A stretch of DNA of 64,000 bases. It comes from Ornithinibacter aureus. Its GTDB lineage: Bacteria > Actinomycetota > Actinomycetes > Actinomycetales > Dermatophilaceae. Under the pieces are notes generated by a model that was not told where the DNA came from, searched no databases, and worked only from the letters and a program-made list of their open reading frames with translations. The first letter of the stretch is position 1. Every line of letters starts with the position of its first letter. This document shows positions 15,383 to 23,535 of this stretch, piece by piece. The position numbers were made by a program, and so were the translations under genes. The stretch is taken from contig NZ_VMSB01000001.1 of the NCBI RefSeq assembly GCF_009858245.1, positions 2,671,623 through 2,735,622 of the forward strand. The letters run 5' to 3'.

Positions 15383-18300
15383 GTGGAGCCTTCGACGCCG
15401 TCAGGCGAACCCTCGCAGCGTGACCTCGACGTGACCGACCCGCTGCTGCGTGCCCACCTCGCTCCGGAGCCGCGCACCCTCGTCGACATCCTGCGCGCCA
15501 CCGCCGATGCACATCCCGACTCCCCGGCCATCGACAACGGCCGCGAGGTCCTGACCTACGACGAACTGCTCGACGCCGCCCAGGAGCTCGCGACGGCGCT
15601 GCGCAGCGACGGTGTCCGGCGTGGCGACCGGGTCGGGGTGCGCATCCCGTCGGGGACCACCGACCTCTACGTCGCGATCACCGGCATCCTGCTTGCCGGT
15701 GCGGCGTACGTGCCGGTCGACCACGACGACCCAGACGAGCGGGCGAGAGTCGTCTTCGGCGAGGCCGGGGTCGCCGCGATCGTCGGCACCGACCTCGTCA
15801 TCCGATCCGGCCCGGCCGCGCGGCCCGACGCAGACCCCGACGAGGCTGCGGAGGAGGACCCCGAGCTCACCGACGACGCCTGGGTCATCTTCACCTCGGG
15901 CTCGACCGGCCTGCCCAAGGGCGTCGCCGTCAGCCACCGCAACGCCGCCGCCTTCGTCGACGCCGAGTCGCGGATGTTCCTCCAGCAGCGCCCGATCGGC
16001 CCGGGCGACCGGGTCATGGCAGGTCTGTCCGTCGCGTTCGACGCCAGCTGCGAGGAGATGTGGCTCGCCTGGCGGTACGGCGCCTGCCTCGTGCCGGCAC
16101 CGCGCTCCCTCGTGCGCTCGGGCATGGACCTCGGGCCCTGGCTGGTCGCCAACGACATCACCATCGTCTCGACCGTGCCCACCCTCGTCGCCCTCTGGCC
16201 GGCCGACGCCCTCGCCGACGTCCGACTGCTCATCCTCGGCGGCGAGGCGTGCCCTCCCGAGATCGGCGCGCGCCTGGCCACCGACACCCGCGAGGTCTGG
16301 AACACCTACGGACCCACCGAGGCCACCGTCGTCGCCTGCGGTGCCCAGCTCGACGGCCAGCCCCCCGTGCGCATCGGCCTCCCGCTCGACGGCTGGGACC
16401 TCGCCGTCGTCGACGCGCAGGGCCAGCGCGTGCCCGACGGCGAGCCGGGCGAGCTGATCATCGGCGGGGTGGGCCTGGCCCGCTACCTCGACCCCGAGAA
16501 GGATGCCGCGGTGTACGCCCCGATGCCGGGCCTGGGCTGGGAGCGCGCCTACCGCAGCGGCGACGTCGTCCGCTTCGACGGCGTGGGTCTGGTCTTCCAG
16601 GGGCGTGCCGACGACCAGGTCAAGGTCGGTGGTCGACGGATCGAGCTCGGTGAGGTCGACAGCGCCCTGCTCGGCCTCCCCGGGGTCAGCGGAGCCGCCG
16701 CTGCGGTCAAGCGCACCGAGGCGGGCAACCGGCTGCTCGTCGGCTACGTCACCGCCGACGCGGGCTTCGACCCCAAGGCCGCGGCCGAGCAGCTGCGCGC
16801 GTCGATGCCGGCCGCCCTCGTCCCGCGCATCGCCGTCGTCGACACCCTGCCCACCCGCACCTCGGGGAAGATCGACCGCGACGCCCTGCCGTGGCCGCCA
16901 CCCGGCGCGTCCCGCGGAACCGGTGCCACGGCATCCGGCACCCCCGACCTCGAGCTCGACGGCACGGCCGCCTGGATCGCCGGGCACTGGGCCGCCATCC
17001 TCGGCTCGCCGCCCTCCGCCCCCGACGAGGACTTCTTCGACCTCGGTGGGGGGAGCCTCAGCGCAGCCCAGCTGGTCTCCAAACTGCGCGAACGGCATCC
17101 GGACGTCACCGTCGCCGACGTCTACGAGCACCCCGTCCTCGCCGACCTCGCGCAGACCCTCGATGCCATGGCGGCCCCGACCGGCCGCACCAACGCCTCG
17201 GTCTCGCCGGTCCCGCGCGACACCCAGGTCGCGCAGGTGCTCGGCACCGTCGTCGTGCGGTCGATCGGGGCGCTGCGCTGGCTGACGTGGATCGGTCTCG
17301 GGCTGCTCGTCGTGCACCGGGTCCTCGACGCGCCGTGGCTGCCGAGCATCGCGTGGGGCTGGGTGCTCGTCGGATGGCTGCTCCTCATCAACCCCTTCGG
17401 GCGGGTGCTTCTCGGTGCCGCCGCTGCGCGCCTGGTGCTGCGCGGGGTCGGCCCCGGTCGCTACCCCCGCGGTGGCCGGGTGCACCTGCGGCTCTGGCTC
17501 GCCGAGCGACTGGTTGACGAACTGGGGGCCACGAACCTGTCGGCCGCGCCCCTCGTTCGCGTCTACGCGAAACTGCTCGGATGCCGGGTGGGTCGCCACG
17601 TCGACCTCCACAGCATCCCGCCGGTCACCGGTCTGCTCACGCTCAGCACCGGCTGCTCCATCGAGCCCGAAGTCGACCTGGCAGGGCACTGGCTCGACGG
17701 CGGCCACGTGTACATCGGGGCGATGGCCGTCGGTGAGGAGGCCCGCGTCGGGGCGCGCAGCACCCTGCTCCCCGGGGCGGACATCGGCGACCGGGCGGAG
17801 GTCGCGCCCGGGTCGGCCGTGTTCGGGCCGGTGCCCGCCGACGAGGCGTGGTCGGGTGCGCCCGCCGGCCCGTCGGGAGCGGCCCGTGGACCGTGGACGC
17901 CGGAGCGTCCGCCGAACCGCCGCGTCTGGGTGCTCGCCTACGCCGCGTCGGCCATCGTGCTGTCGCTGATGCCGGTGCTCGCCGTGCTCGCCGGCGTCAC
18001 CGTCGCGCTGCCCGAGCTTTCCGCGGCCACCGACCTGGCCGGGCTGGTGACCGCGGCGCTGCTGTGGCTGCCGGTCGCCACCGTCGTCGGTCTCGTCGTG
18101 CTCGTGGGGCTGGTGCTCGTCACGGTGCGGCTGCTCTCGATCGGTCTCGAACCGGGCCACCACCCCGTGCACGGTCTGCGGGCGTGGCAGGCCTGGTCGG
18201 TGCTGCGGGTGCTTGACGAGGCGCGCACCTGGCTGTTCCCGCTCTACTCCTCGAGCCTGACCCCGTGGTGGCTGCGGGCCCTCGGCGCCGACATCGGCCC

Positions 18301-19315
18301 CGACGTCGAGGCCTCGACCGTGCTCATGCTGCCGACGTTCGTCACGGTGCGCGCTGGGGCCTTCCTCGCGGACGACACCCTCGTCGGTGGCTACGAACTC
18401 GGCGGTGGCTGGCTGCGCGTCGAGCCCGTGCGCGTCGGCAAGGGCGCGTTCGTCGGCAACTCCGGCATGGCGGCGCCCGGCCGCAAGGTGCCCAAGCACG
18501 CCCTGGTCGCCGTGTTGTCGGCCGCGCCGCAACGGGGGACCGCCAAGGCCGGCAGTTCCTGGCTCGGCAGCCCACCCCGACCGCTGCGCCGCGACACCGA
18601 GAGCGGCGACACCACCCGTACCCATGCGCCGCCGACGCGGCTGCGGGTGGCTCGCGCCCTCGTCGAACTCGCCCGCATCGTCGCGGTGTGGGTGCACATG
18701 GCCATCATCGTGCTCAGTGCCGCGGCCCTGCTCGCCCTGGTCGACGCCGGGGCGTTGTGGGCGATCGTGTTCGGGGGGCCGGTGCTGCTCGTCGCGGGCG
18801 CCGTGGCCGTCGGGGTCACGACGGTCGCCAAGTGGCTGCTCGTCGGGCGCCTTCGACCGTCGGAGCACCCGCTGTGGAGCTCGTTCGTCTGGCGCAACGA
18901 GCTCGCCGACACCTTCGTCGAGGTCGTGGCCGCCCCGTGGTTCGCCCGGGCCGCCGTCGGCACGTCCGTGCTCAACGTCTGGTTGCGAAGCATGGGGGCT
19001 CGGGTGGGCCGCGGCGTGTGGTGCGAGACCTATTGGTTGCCCGAGGCCGACCTCATCGACCTGCGCGACGGGGCGACAGTGGGGCGCGGGTGTGTGGTCC
19101 AGACCCACCTGTTCCATGACAGGATCCTCGCGATGGACCGGGTGACGATCGCAGACGGGGGCACACTGGGCCCCAACTCCGTCATCCTCCCGGCAGCTCG
19201 CATCGGGCGCCACGCCACCGTCGGGCCGGTCTCGCTCGTCATGCGCGGGGAGTCGGTGCCCGACAAGACCCGGTGGATCGGCAACCCCGTCGGCCCGTGG
19301 GCTGAGCCCGAGTGA
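15383..19315 (+). CDS. pls: Pls/PosA-family single-module peptide synthetase (poly-amino-acid synthetase type)
   Basis: A 1310-aa membrane synthetase. Residues about 30-515 are an adenylation domain (FTSGSTGLPKGVAVSH, NTYGPTEATVV, YRSGDVV, and RTSGKIDRDALP with the A10 lysine). About 530-610 is a carrier domain with DLGGGSLSAAQ, whose Ser558 takes phosphopantetheine. The rest alternates hydrophobic pairs with three left-handed-helix-like segments: DLHSIPPVTGLLTLSTGCSI, TVLMLPTFVTVRAGAFLADD and IADGGTLGPNSVILPAARIG. This A-T-membrane-three-tandem-domain layout is that of epsilon-poly-L-lysine synthetase and its relatives, which polymerise one amino acid at the membrane. There is no condensation or thioesterase domain, as expected. 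The GTG start lacks a clear ribosome-binding site; GTG 15431 is possible. The stop overlaps the M1 peptidase start (GTGA). The amino-acid substrate is unknown. Confidence 0.85.
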   Translation: MEPSTPSGEPSQRDLDVTDPLLRAHLAPEPRTLVDILRATADAHPDSPAIDNGREVLTYDELLDAAQELATALRSDGVRRGDRVGVRIPSGTTDLYVAITGILLAGAAYVPVDHDDPDERARVVFGEAGVAAIVGTDLVIRSGPAARPDADPDEAAEEDPELTDDAWVIFTSGSTGLPKGVAVSHRNAAAFVDAESRMFLQQRPIGPGDRVMAGLSVAFDASCEEMWLAWRYGACLVPAPRSLVRSGMDLGPWLVANDITIVSTVPTLVALWPADALADVRLLILGGEACPPEIGARLATDTREVWNTYGPTEATVVACGAQLDGQPPVRIGLPLDGWDLAVVDAQGQRVPDGEPGELIIGGVGLARYLDPEKDAAVYAPMPGLGWERAYRSGDVVRFDGVGLVFQGRADDQVKVGGRRIELGEVDSALLGLPGVSGAAAAVKRTEAGNRLLVGYVTADAGFDPKAAAEQLRASMPAALVPRIAVVDTLPTRTSGKIDRDALPWPPPGASRGTGATASGTPDLELDGTAAWIAGHWAAILGSPPSAPDEDFFDLGGGSLSAAQLVSKLRERHPDVTVADVYEHPVLADLAQTLDAMAAPTGRTNASVSPVPRDTQVAQVLGTVVVRSIGALRWLTWIGLGLLVVHRVLDAPWLPSIAWGWVLVGWLLLINPFGRVLLGAAAARLVLRGVGPGRYPRGGRVHLRLWLAERLVDELGATNLSAAPLVRVYAKLLGCRVGRHVDLHSIPPVTGLLTLSTGCSIEPEVDLAGHWLDGGHVYIGAMAVGEEARVGARSTLLPGADIGDRAEVAPGSAVFGPVPADEAWSGAPAGPSGAARGPWTPERPPNRRVWVLAYAASAIVLSLMPVLAVLAGVTVALPELSAATDLAGLVTAALLWLPVATVVGLVVLVGLVLVTVRLLSIGLEPGHHPVHGLRAWQAWSVLRVLDEARTWLFPLYSSSLTPWWLRALGADIGPDVEASTVLMLPTFVTVRAGAFLADDTLVGGYELGGGWLRVEPVRVGKGAFVGNSGMAAPGRKVPKHALVAVLSAAPQRGTAKAGSSWLGSPPRPLRRDTESGDTTRTHAPPTRLRVARALVELARIVAVWVHMAIIVLSAAALLALVDAGALWAIVFGGPVLLVAGAVAVGVTTVAKWLLVGRLRPSEHPLWSSFVWRNELADTFVEVVAAPWFARAAVGTSVLNVWLRSMGARVGRGVWCETYWLPEADLIDLRDGATVGRGCVVQTHLFHDRILAMDRVTIADGGTLGPNSVILPAARIGRHATVGPVSLVMRGESVPDKTRWIGNPVGPWAEPE

Positions 19316-20619
19316 CCGGCTCCGACCCCTACCTGCCCGGTCACGGCGACGACCGGTACCAGGTCGAGCACTACGCCCTCGACCTGCGCTACAAGCCGCT
19401 CGGCAACCACCTCGAGGGCCGCGCCGAGCTCTCGGTGCGGGCCGTGGTCGACCTCACCGACCTCGTCGTCGACCTGCACCGCCTCGAGGTGCGCAGCCTG
19501 CGCGTCGAGGGCGCCAAGGTGGCCCGCTGGTCGCACCGGGGCTCGCGGTTGCGAATCCGCCTCACCCATGCCCTGCCTGCCGGTGAGCCGCTGCTGCTCA
19601 CCATCGCCTACCGGGGCAACCCCGGCACGATGCCCGGCCCCGACGGCCCGGCCGGCTGGGAGGAGCTCACCGACGGGGTGCTCGTCGCCGCCCAACCGCA
19701 CGGCGCCCCGACCTGGTTCCCCTGCAACGACCGGATGGCCGACAAGGCCCGCTACCGCATCCGCGTCGAGACCGACCCCGCCTACCGGGTCGTCGCGAAC
19801 GGCATCCTCGTCAGTCACAAGAGCGTCGGGCGCCGCGCCGAGTGGGTGCACGAGCAGCGCGAACCCATGGCCCCGTACCTCGCGACCCTCCAGATCGGCC
19901 GCTACGACGCCGAGCCCCAGACGGGCGCTCCGGTGCCGACGTGGCTCGTCGGGCCGCCGGCGCGCATGCAGTCGGTGCGTGAGGCGCTCGCCGACCAGCC
20001 GCGCATGCTCGAGGTGTTCACCTCGCTGTTCGGCCCGTACCCGTTCGAGCGCTACACCGCCGTCGTCACCGACGACCCGCTGGAGATCCCCCTCGAGTCG
20101 CAGTCGCTGTCGACGTTCGGCACCAACCACCTCAGCCGGGACTGGTCGGCGCAGCGGCTCATCGCGCACGAGCTGTCGCACCAGTGGTTCGGCAACGCCG
20201 TCACCGCCGCCTCGCTGGCCGACATCTGGCTGCACGAGGGATTCGCCTGCTATGCCGAGTGGTTGTGGTCGCAGGCGTCCGGGCGCACGACGCTCAGGCA
20301 GGAGGCCGCCCGCCACCACGACGGGCTCGCCCGCAAGCCCCAGGACCTCGTGCTCACCGACCCCGGAGCCGACCGCGTCTTCGACGACCGGGTCTACAAG
20401 CGGGGGGCGCTGACCCTGCACGCCCTGCACCTGACCCTCGGTGACGAGATGTTCTTCGACGTGCTGCGCACCTGGGTCGACACCCACCGCTACGAGGTCG
20501 TCACGACCGCCGACTTCGAGGCGTGCGTCGAGTCGGTCAGCGGCTCGCCGCACCGCGAGCTGTTCGACGCGTGGCTGCGTCGCGAGGAACTTCCCGAGCT
20601 GCCACCGCAGCAAGGGTGA
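19312..20619 (+). CDS. M1-family zinc metallopeptidase
   Basis: A 435-aa protein of the aminopeptidase N/leukotriene-A4-hydrolase type. The zinc site is IAHELSHQWFGNAV (His286, Glu287, His290), with the third ligand Glu309 in WLHEGFACYAEW at the family's exact spacing. The N-terminal beta-sandwich is recognisable (YALDLRYKPLGNHLEGRAEL; NDRMADKARYRIRVETDPAY). The exopeptidase GxMEN motif appears altered: the equivalent stretch reads EIPLESQSLSTFG, as in many short bacterial M1 enzymes. The GTG start overlaps the pls stop, so the two are coupled. An M1 enzyme beside a poly-amino-acid synthetase could trim or degrade the product or give self-protection; this is inference. The last 83 bp are antisense to the phosphopantetheinyl transferase gene. 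Confidence 0.85.
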   Translation: MTGSDPYLPGHGDDRYQVEHYALDLRYKPLGNHLEGRAELSVRAVVDLTDLVVDLHRLEVRSLRVEGAKVARWSHRGSRLRIRLTHALPAGEPLLLTIAYRGNPGTMPGPDGPAGWEELTDGVLVAAQPHGAPTWFPCNDRMADKARYRIRVETDPAYRVVANGILVSHKSVGRRAEWVHEQREPMAPYLATLQIGRYDAEPQTGAPVPTWLVGPPARMQSVREALADQPRMLEVFTSLFGPYPFERYTAVVTDDPLEIPLESQSLSTFGTNHLSRDWSAQRLIAHELSHQWFGNAVTAASLADIWLHEGFACYAEWLWSQASGRTTLRQEAARHHDGLARKPQDLVLTDPGADRVFDDRVYKRGALTLHALHLTLGDEMFFDVLRTWVDTHRYEVVTTADFEACVESVSGSPHRELFDAWLRREELPELPPQQG

Positions 20620-21289
20620 GCACCACGTCGGGACCGGCGCGCCACCGCCCCTGCACACGCAACGGCATCCGGATGCCGTCACTCGCCTCCGCGCGGAAGG
20701 TGCCGTCGGCGGTGAGCTGGACTCGCACCTGCTCGTGGTGCAGCACCACCCCGGTCAGCGGGTACCACGCCTTGTAGGTGGCCTCCTTGGCGGCGAAGAG
20801 CAGGGTGTCCCAAGGGGTGCCGGGGTGGCTCTTGTCGAGGAGGTGCAGCTCAGCGCGTTCGGGCGATGTCGCGACGACGTCGAGCACCCCGTCGGGCAAA
20901 GGCGCCATCACCTCGGCGTCCAGGCCGATCGAGGCGAGGCCGGTGCGATGCCCCCTCACGCCCGTGCCCTGTCGGGCCGCGACGGCGCCGGTCCAGCCCG
21001 CGGTGTGGGTGATGCTGCCGATGACCCCGGCCGGCCACAGCGGGGCGCCGTGGGGGTCGGCCAGGATCGGGTGGTCAGACGTCACGACCCCGATCTCGCG
21101 CAGGGCGGTTCGTGCGCACTCGCGTCCCGTGGCGAACTCGGCCACGCGTTCCGGGAGGGCACGGGTGACAAGGGCTGCTTCAGCCGGGTACAGGATGGCG
21201 GGGTCGGCCGCCCCGGTCGTCACGCCCCACCCGATCCGCCACACCGCCGGGAGCGCGAGCGGTTCGCCTGCGGAACGACGTGGCGGCAT
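20537..21289 (-). CDS. 4'-Phosphopantetheinyl transferase (Sfp/EntD type)
   Basis: A 250-aa enzyme that moves phosphopantetheine from CoA to carrier-domain serines. The magnesium motif IGLDAE (Asp124, Glu126) and the FAAKEATYKAW motif (Lys168, Glu169, Lys173) are both intact. ECARTALREIG near residue 57 and the GSITHTAGW segment near residue 91 are also family marks. It converges on the M1 peptidase gene with an 83-bp overlap. Standing directly beside pls, it is the obvious activator of that synthetase's carrier domain; it could also serve other carrier proteins. The start (ATG 21287-21289) is the best available, though its GAGG is rather close. Confidence 0.85.
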   Translation of the reverse strand: MPPRRSAGEPLALPAVWRIGWGVTTGAADPAILYPAEAALVTRALPERVAEFATGRECARTALREIGVVTSDHPILADPHGAPLWPAGVIGSITHTAGWTGAVAARQGTGVRGHRTGLASIGLDAEVMAPLPDGVLDVVATSPERAELHLLDKSHPGTPWDTLLFAAKEATYKAWYPLTGVVLHHEQVRVQLTADGTFRAEASDGIRMPLRVQGRWRAGPDVVLTLAAVAAREVPRDAATRRTARGAASR

Positions 21290-21321
21290 GACCTCAACGT
21301 AGCCGCCGTAGACTTCCGCGG

Positions 21322-22236
21322 GTGAGCAACTCTGGGCCGTACCCCACGATGGAGGACGTCATCGGTGGCACCCCGCTGGTGCGTCTGCAGCGCCTTCCGG
21401 GGCCGGAGAACGAACGCCGCGGCAACGTGCTGCTTGCCAAGCTCGAAGGCAACAACCCGGCCGGCTCGGTGAAGGACCGGCCGGCGATCAGCATGATCAG
21501 GGGCGCCGAGGAGCGCGGGGAGATCTCGCCCGGCGACACCCTGCTGGAAGCCACCTCCGGCAACACCGGGATCGGCCTGGCGATGGCGGCGGCGATCAGC
21601 GGGTACCCCCTGGTCATCGTGATGCCCGAGGACGCCTCGATCGAGCGCATCCAGACGATGAAGGCGTACGGAGCAGAGCTCGTGCTCACCCCTGCATCGG
21701 GGGGAATGGAAGAGGCCCGCGACGTCGTGACGCGCATGGAGCGCGAAGGGCGCGGCCGGGTCCTGGACCAGTTCGGCAACCCGGACAACCCGCGAGCCCA
21801 CGAGGTCGGCACGGGCCCGGAGCTCTGGAGCCAGACCGACGGGCGGATCACCCACTTCGTGTCCGCGATGGGGACCACTGGCACGATCACCGGGGTCTCG
21901 CGGTTCCTGAAGTCGCGCAACCCCGGGGTGCAGATCGTCGGGGCACAGCCCGCCGAGGGGTCCAAGATCCCGGGCATCCGCGCGTGGCCACCGGAATACG
22001 TGCCGAGGATCTTCGACCCCTCGGCCGTCGACCGCACCGTGGAGGTCTCCCAGGCGGACGCCGAGGAGATGGCCCGCCAGCTGGCCCGCGAGGAGGGCAT
22101 CTTCGGCGGCATCTCCGCGGCAGGCGCGTGCTGGACCGCACTCCAGGTGGCGCAGGAGATCGAGAACGCGACGATCGTCTTCGTGGTCTGCGACCGCGGT
22201 GACCGGTACCTCTCCAGCGGCGTGTTCCCCGCCTGA
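21322..22236 (+). CDS. cysM: Cysteine synthase (O-acetylserine sulfhydrylase, CysM-like)
   Basis: A 304-aa PLP enzyme making L-cysteine from O-acetyl-L-serine and a sulfur donor. The PLP lysine is in NNPAGSVKDRPA (Lys51). The phosphate-binding and substrate loops ATSGNTGIGLAMA and AMGTTGTITGVSRFLK are intact, as are YPLVIVMPEDASIERI and EGIFGGISAAGA. Its length is normal for the CysM subgroup. The GTG start at 21322 is 32 bp from the divergent phosphopantetheinyl transferase gene, so both promoters must lie in or near this short gap. Cysteine or serine-derived substrate supply to the neighbouring synthetase is possible, but this looks like a housekeeping gene. Confidence 0.85.
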   Translation: MSNSGPYPTMEDVIGGTPLVRLQRLPGPENERRGNVLLAKLEGNNPAGSVKDRPAISMIRGAEERGEISPGDTLLEATSGNTGIGLAMAAAISGYPLVIVMPEDASIERIQTMKAYGAELVLTPASGGMEEARDVVTRMEREGRGRVLDQFGNPDNPRAHEVGTGPELWSQTDGRITHFVSAMGTTGTITGVSRFLKSRNPGVQIVGAQPAEGSKIPGIRAWPPEYVPRIFDPSAVDRTVEVSQADAEEMARQLAREEGIFGGISAAGACWTALQVAQEIENATIVFVVCDRGDRYLSSGVFPA

Positions 22237-22237
22237 G

Positions 22238-23188
22238 CTACGGCGTCACGACGACCTTGCCGAGCACCCGGCCCTCGCCGACGGACGCCAGCGCCTCTGG
22301 GACCTCGTCGAATGGGACCTCGCGGTCGATGTGGATGCGCACCTCTCCGGAGGAGCAGCGGGCCTCGAGGGGGATGAAGTGCTCCGGCCCGGGCTTGACG
22401 GCTAGCACGCCGAGTCGCCGACCACTTGCCCGCCCCAGCACGGTTCCGGCCGTCAGCAGGCGCAGCATCGTGGACACCGAGCCGCCCACCGCGAGGTACT
22501 CGCCGCCGGGTGCGAGGGCGCGGCGGTAGTCACGCACCGAGCGGTGTGCGACGAGGTCGAGCACGAGGTCGAAAGACCCGAGCCTGGTGACGTCCTCCAC
22601 CCGATGGTCGACGACCGCGTCAGCACCCAGCGACCGCAGGAAGTCGAGCTTCCCGGCGTTGTCGACGGCTGTGACGTGCGCTCCCGCGGCCTTGGCCAGC
22701 TGCACGGCGAGCGAACCCGAGCCACCGCCCGCCCCGTTGACGGCCACCCGCGACCCCGGCCGAGCCCCGGCCGTTCCCTGGAGCGCGATGGGACCGGCCT
22801 GCGGCAGCGTCGACGCCTGGGCGAAGGTCAGTGACGCGGGCTTGGGGGCGAGCACCGACTCGGGTGCCACCGCGAACTGCGCGAAGCCGCCCTTGAGGCC
22901 GAGGTTGTCCCCGTAGACCTCGTCACCCGGGCTGAACCGGGTCACCCCCGGGCCCACCGCCGCCACCCTCCCGGCGATGTCCGAACCGAGCACCGGCCGC
23001 GCCGGGCGCCGCAGCCCACCGATGCGGGCATACGCCGGGCGGCCGACGAGGCACTCCCAGTCGGAGAGATTCATCGACGTGGCCACCACCTCGACGAGCA
23101 CCTGACCGGCCCCCGGTGTCGGCACGGGCACGTCAACCACGCGCAGCACTGACGGCGGACCGTACCGGTCGTACACGACGGCCTTCAT
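22238..23188 (-). CDS. Zinc-independent MDR-family NADP-dependent oxidoreductase
   Basis: A 316-aa medium-chain dehydrogenase/reductase of the quinone-oxidoreductase type. The GroES-like N-terminus (MKAVVYDRYGPPSVLRVVDV, then LGSDIAGRVAAVG and FSPGDEVYGDN) is followed by a Rossmann nucleotide-binding region (VAVNGAGGGSGSLAVQLAKA). The catalytic-zinc Cys and His pattern of alcohol dehydrogenases is absent. It would reduce quinones or activated alkenes using NAD(P)H in the cytoplasm. It converges on cysM with one base between stops and is divergent to the 23212 gene. Nothing links it to its neighbours. Confidence 0.8.
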   Translation of the reverse strand: MKAVVYDRYGPPSVLRVVDVPVPTPGAGQVLVEVVATSMNLSDWECLVGRPAYARIGGLRRPARPVLGSDIAGRVAAVGPGVTRFSPGDEVYGDNLGLKGGFAQFAVAPESVLAPKPASLTFAQASTLPQAGPIALQGTAGARPGSRVAVNGAGGGSGSLAVQLAKAAGAHVTAVDNAGKLDFLRSLGADAVVDHRVEDVTRLGSFDLVLDLVAHRSVRDYRRALAPGGEYLAVGGSVSTMLRLLTAGTVLGRASGRRLGVLAVKPGPEHFIPLEARCSSGEVRIHIDREVPFDEVPEALASVGEGRVLGKVVVTP

Positions 23189-23211
23189 CCCCCCACCGTA
23201 TCCGTGGCAGC

Positions 23212-23523
23212 ATGCACGCCATTGCTGAGATCCAGGTGACCTGGTGGTGTGGCCTCCCCTCCCTCGTGGTCGCCCGCGACGGAGACGACGTGGTCAAGGT
23301 GCCGCTGCCGCCGCGCTTCCAGGAGGCGATCGACGAGGCCGCCATGCGCCTCGGCGCGGTCGACAGCACCGCCTACCTCGAGGGCTGGACCCGCACGCCG
23401 TGGGAGGAGACCAGCGGTGACCTCGCCGCCGCCGCCGACGAGGCCGTGCGCGGCTTCGAGGAGCAGTGGGGGGACGAGGCGATCGCGGCCTACCTCGACG
23501 CCATCGGGCCGGCCCAAGGCTGA
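23212..23523 (+). CDS. Virulence-factor-domain (PF13769-like) small protein
   Basis: A 103-aa protein starting MHAIAEIQVTWWCGLPSLVV. It ends with an acidic helix (AVRGFEEQWGDEAIAAYLDA). The LPPRFQEAIDEAAMRLG and YLEGWTRTPWEETSGD segments fit a small actinobacterial/alphaproteobacterial family labelled 'virulence factor', of unknown function. I chose ATG 23212 because the in-frame extension upstream overlaps the divergent oxidoreductase start and reads as antisense of it. It ends 12 bp before the stop of the convergent brxHI, so it marks the chromosomal edge of the defence island. Confidence 0.65.
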   Translation: MHAIAEIQVTWWCGLPSLVVARDGDDVVKVPLPPRFQEAIDEAAMRLGAVDSTAYLEGWTRTPWEETSGDLAAAADEAVRGFEEQWGDEAIAAYLDAIGPAQG

Positions 23524-23535
23524 CCCCAGCCTTCC

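Noticed and set aside
15401-19213. A 1270-residue open frame on the minus strand opposite pls
   Set aside because: It mirrors the codon structure of pls, is rich in D/E/G/R/V repeats without any domain, and has no ribosome-binding site. It is a GC-bias shadow of the real gene.
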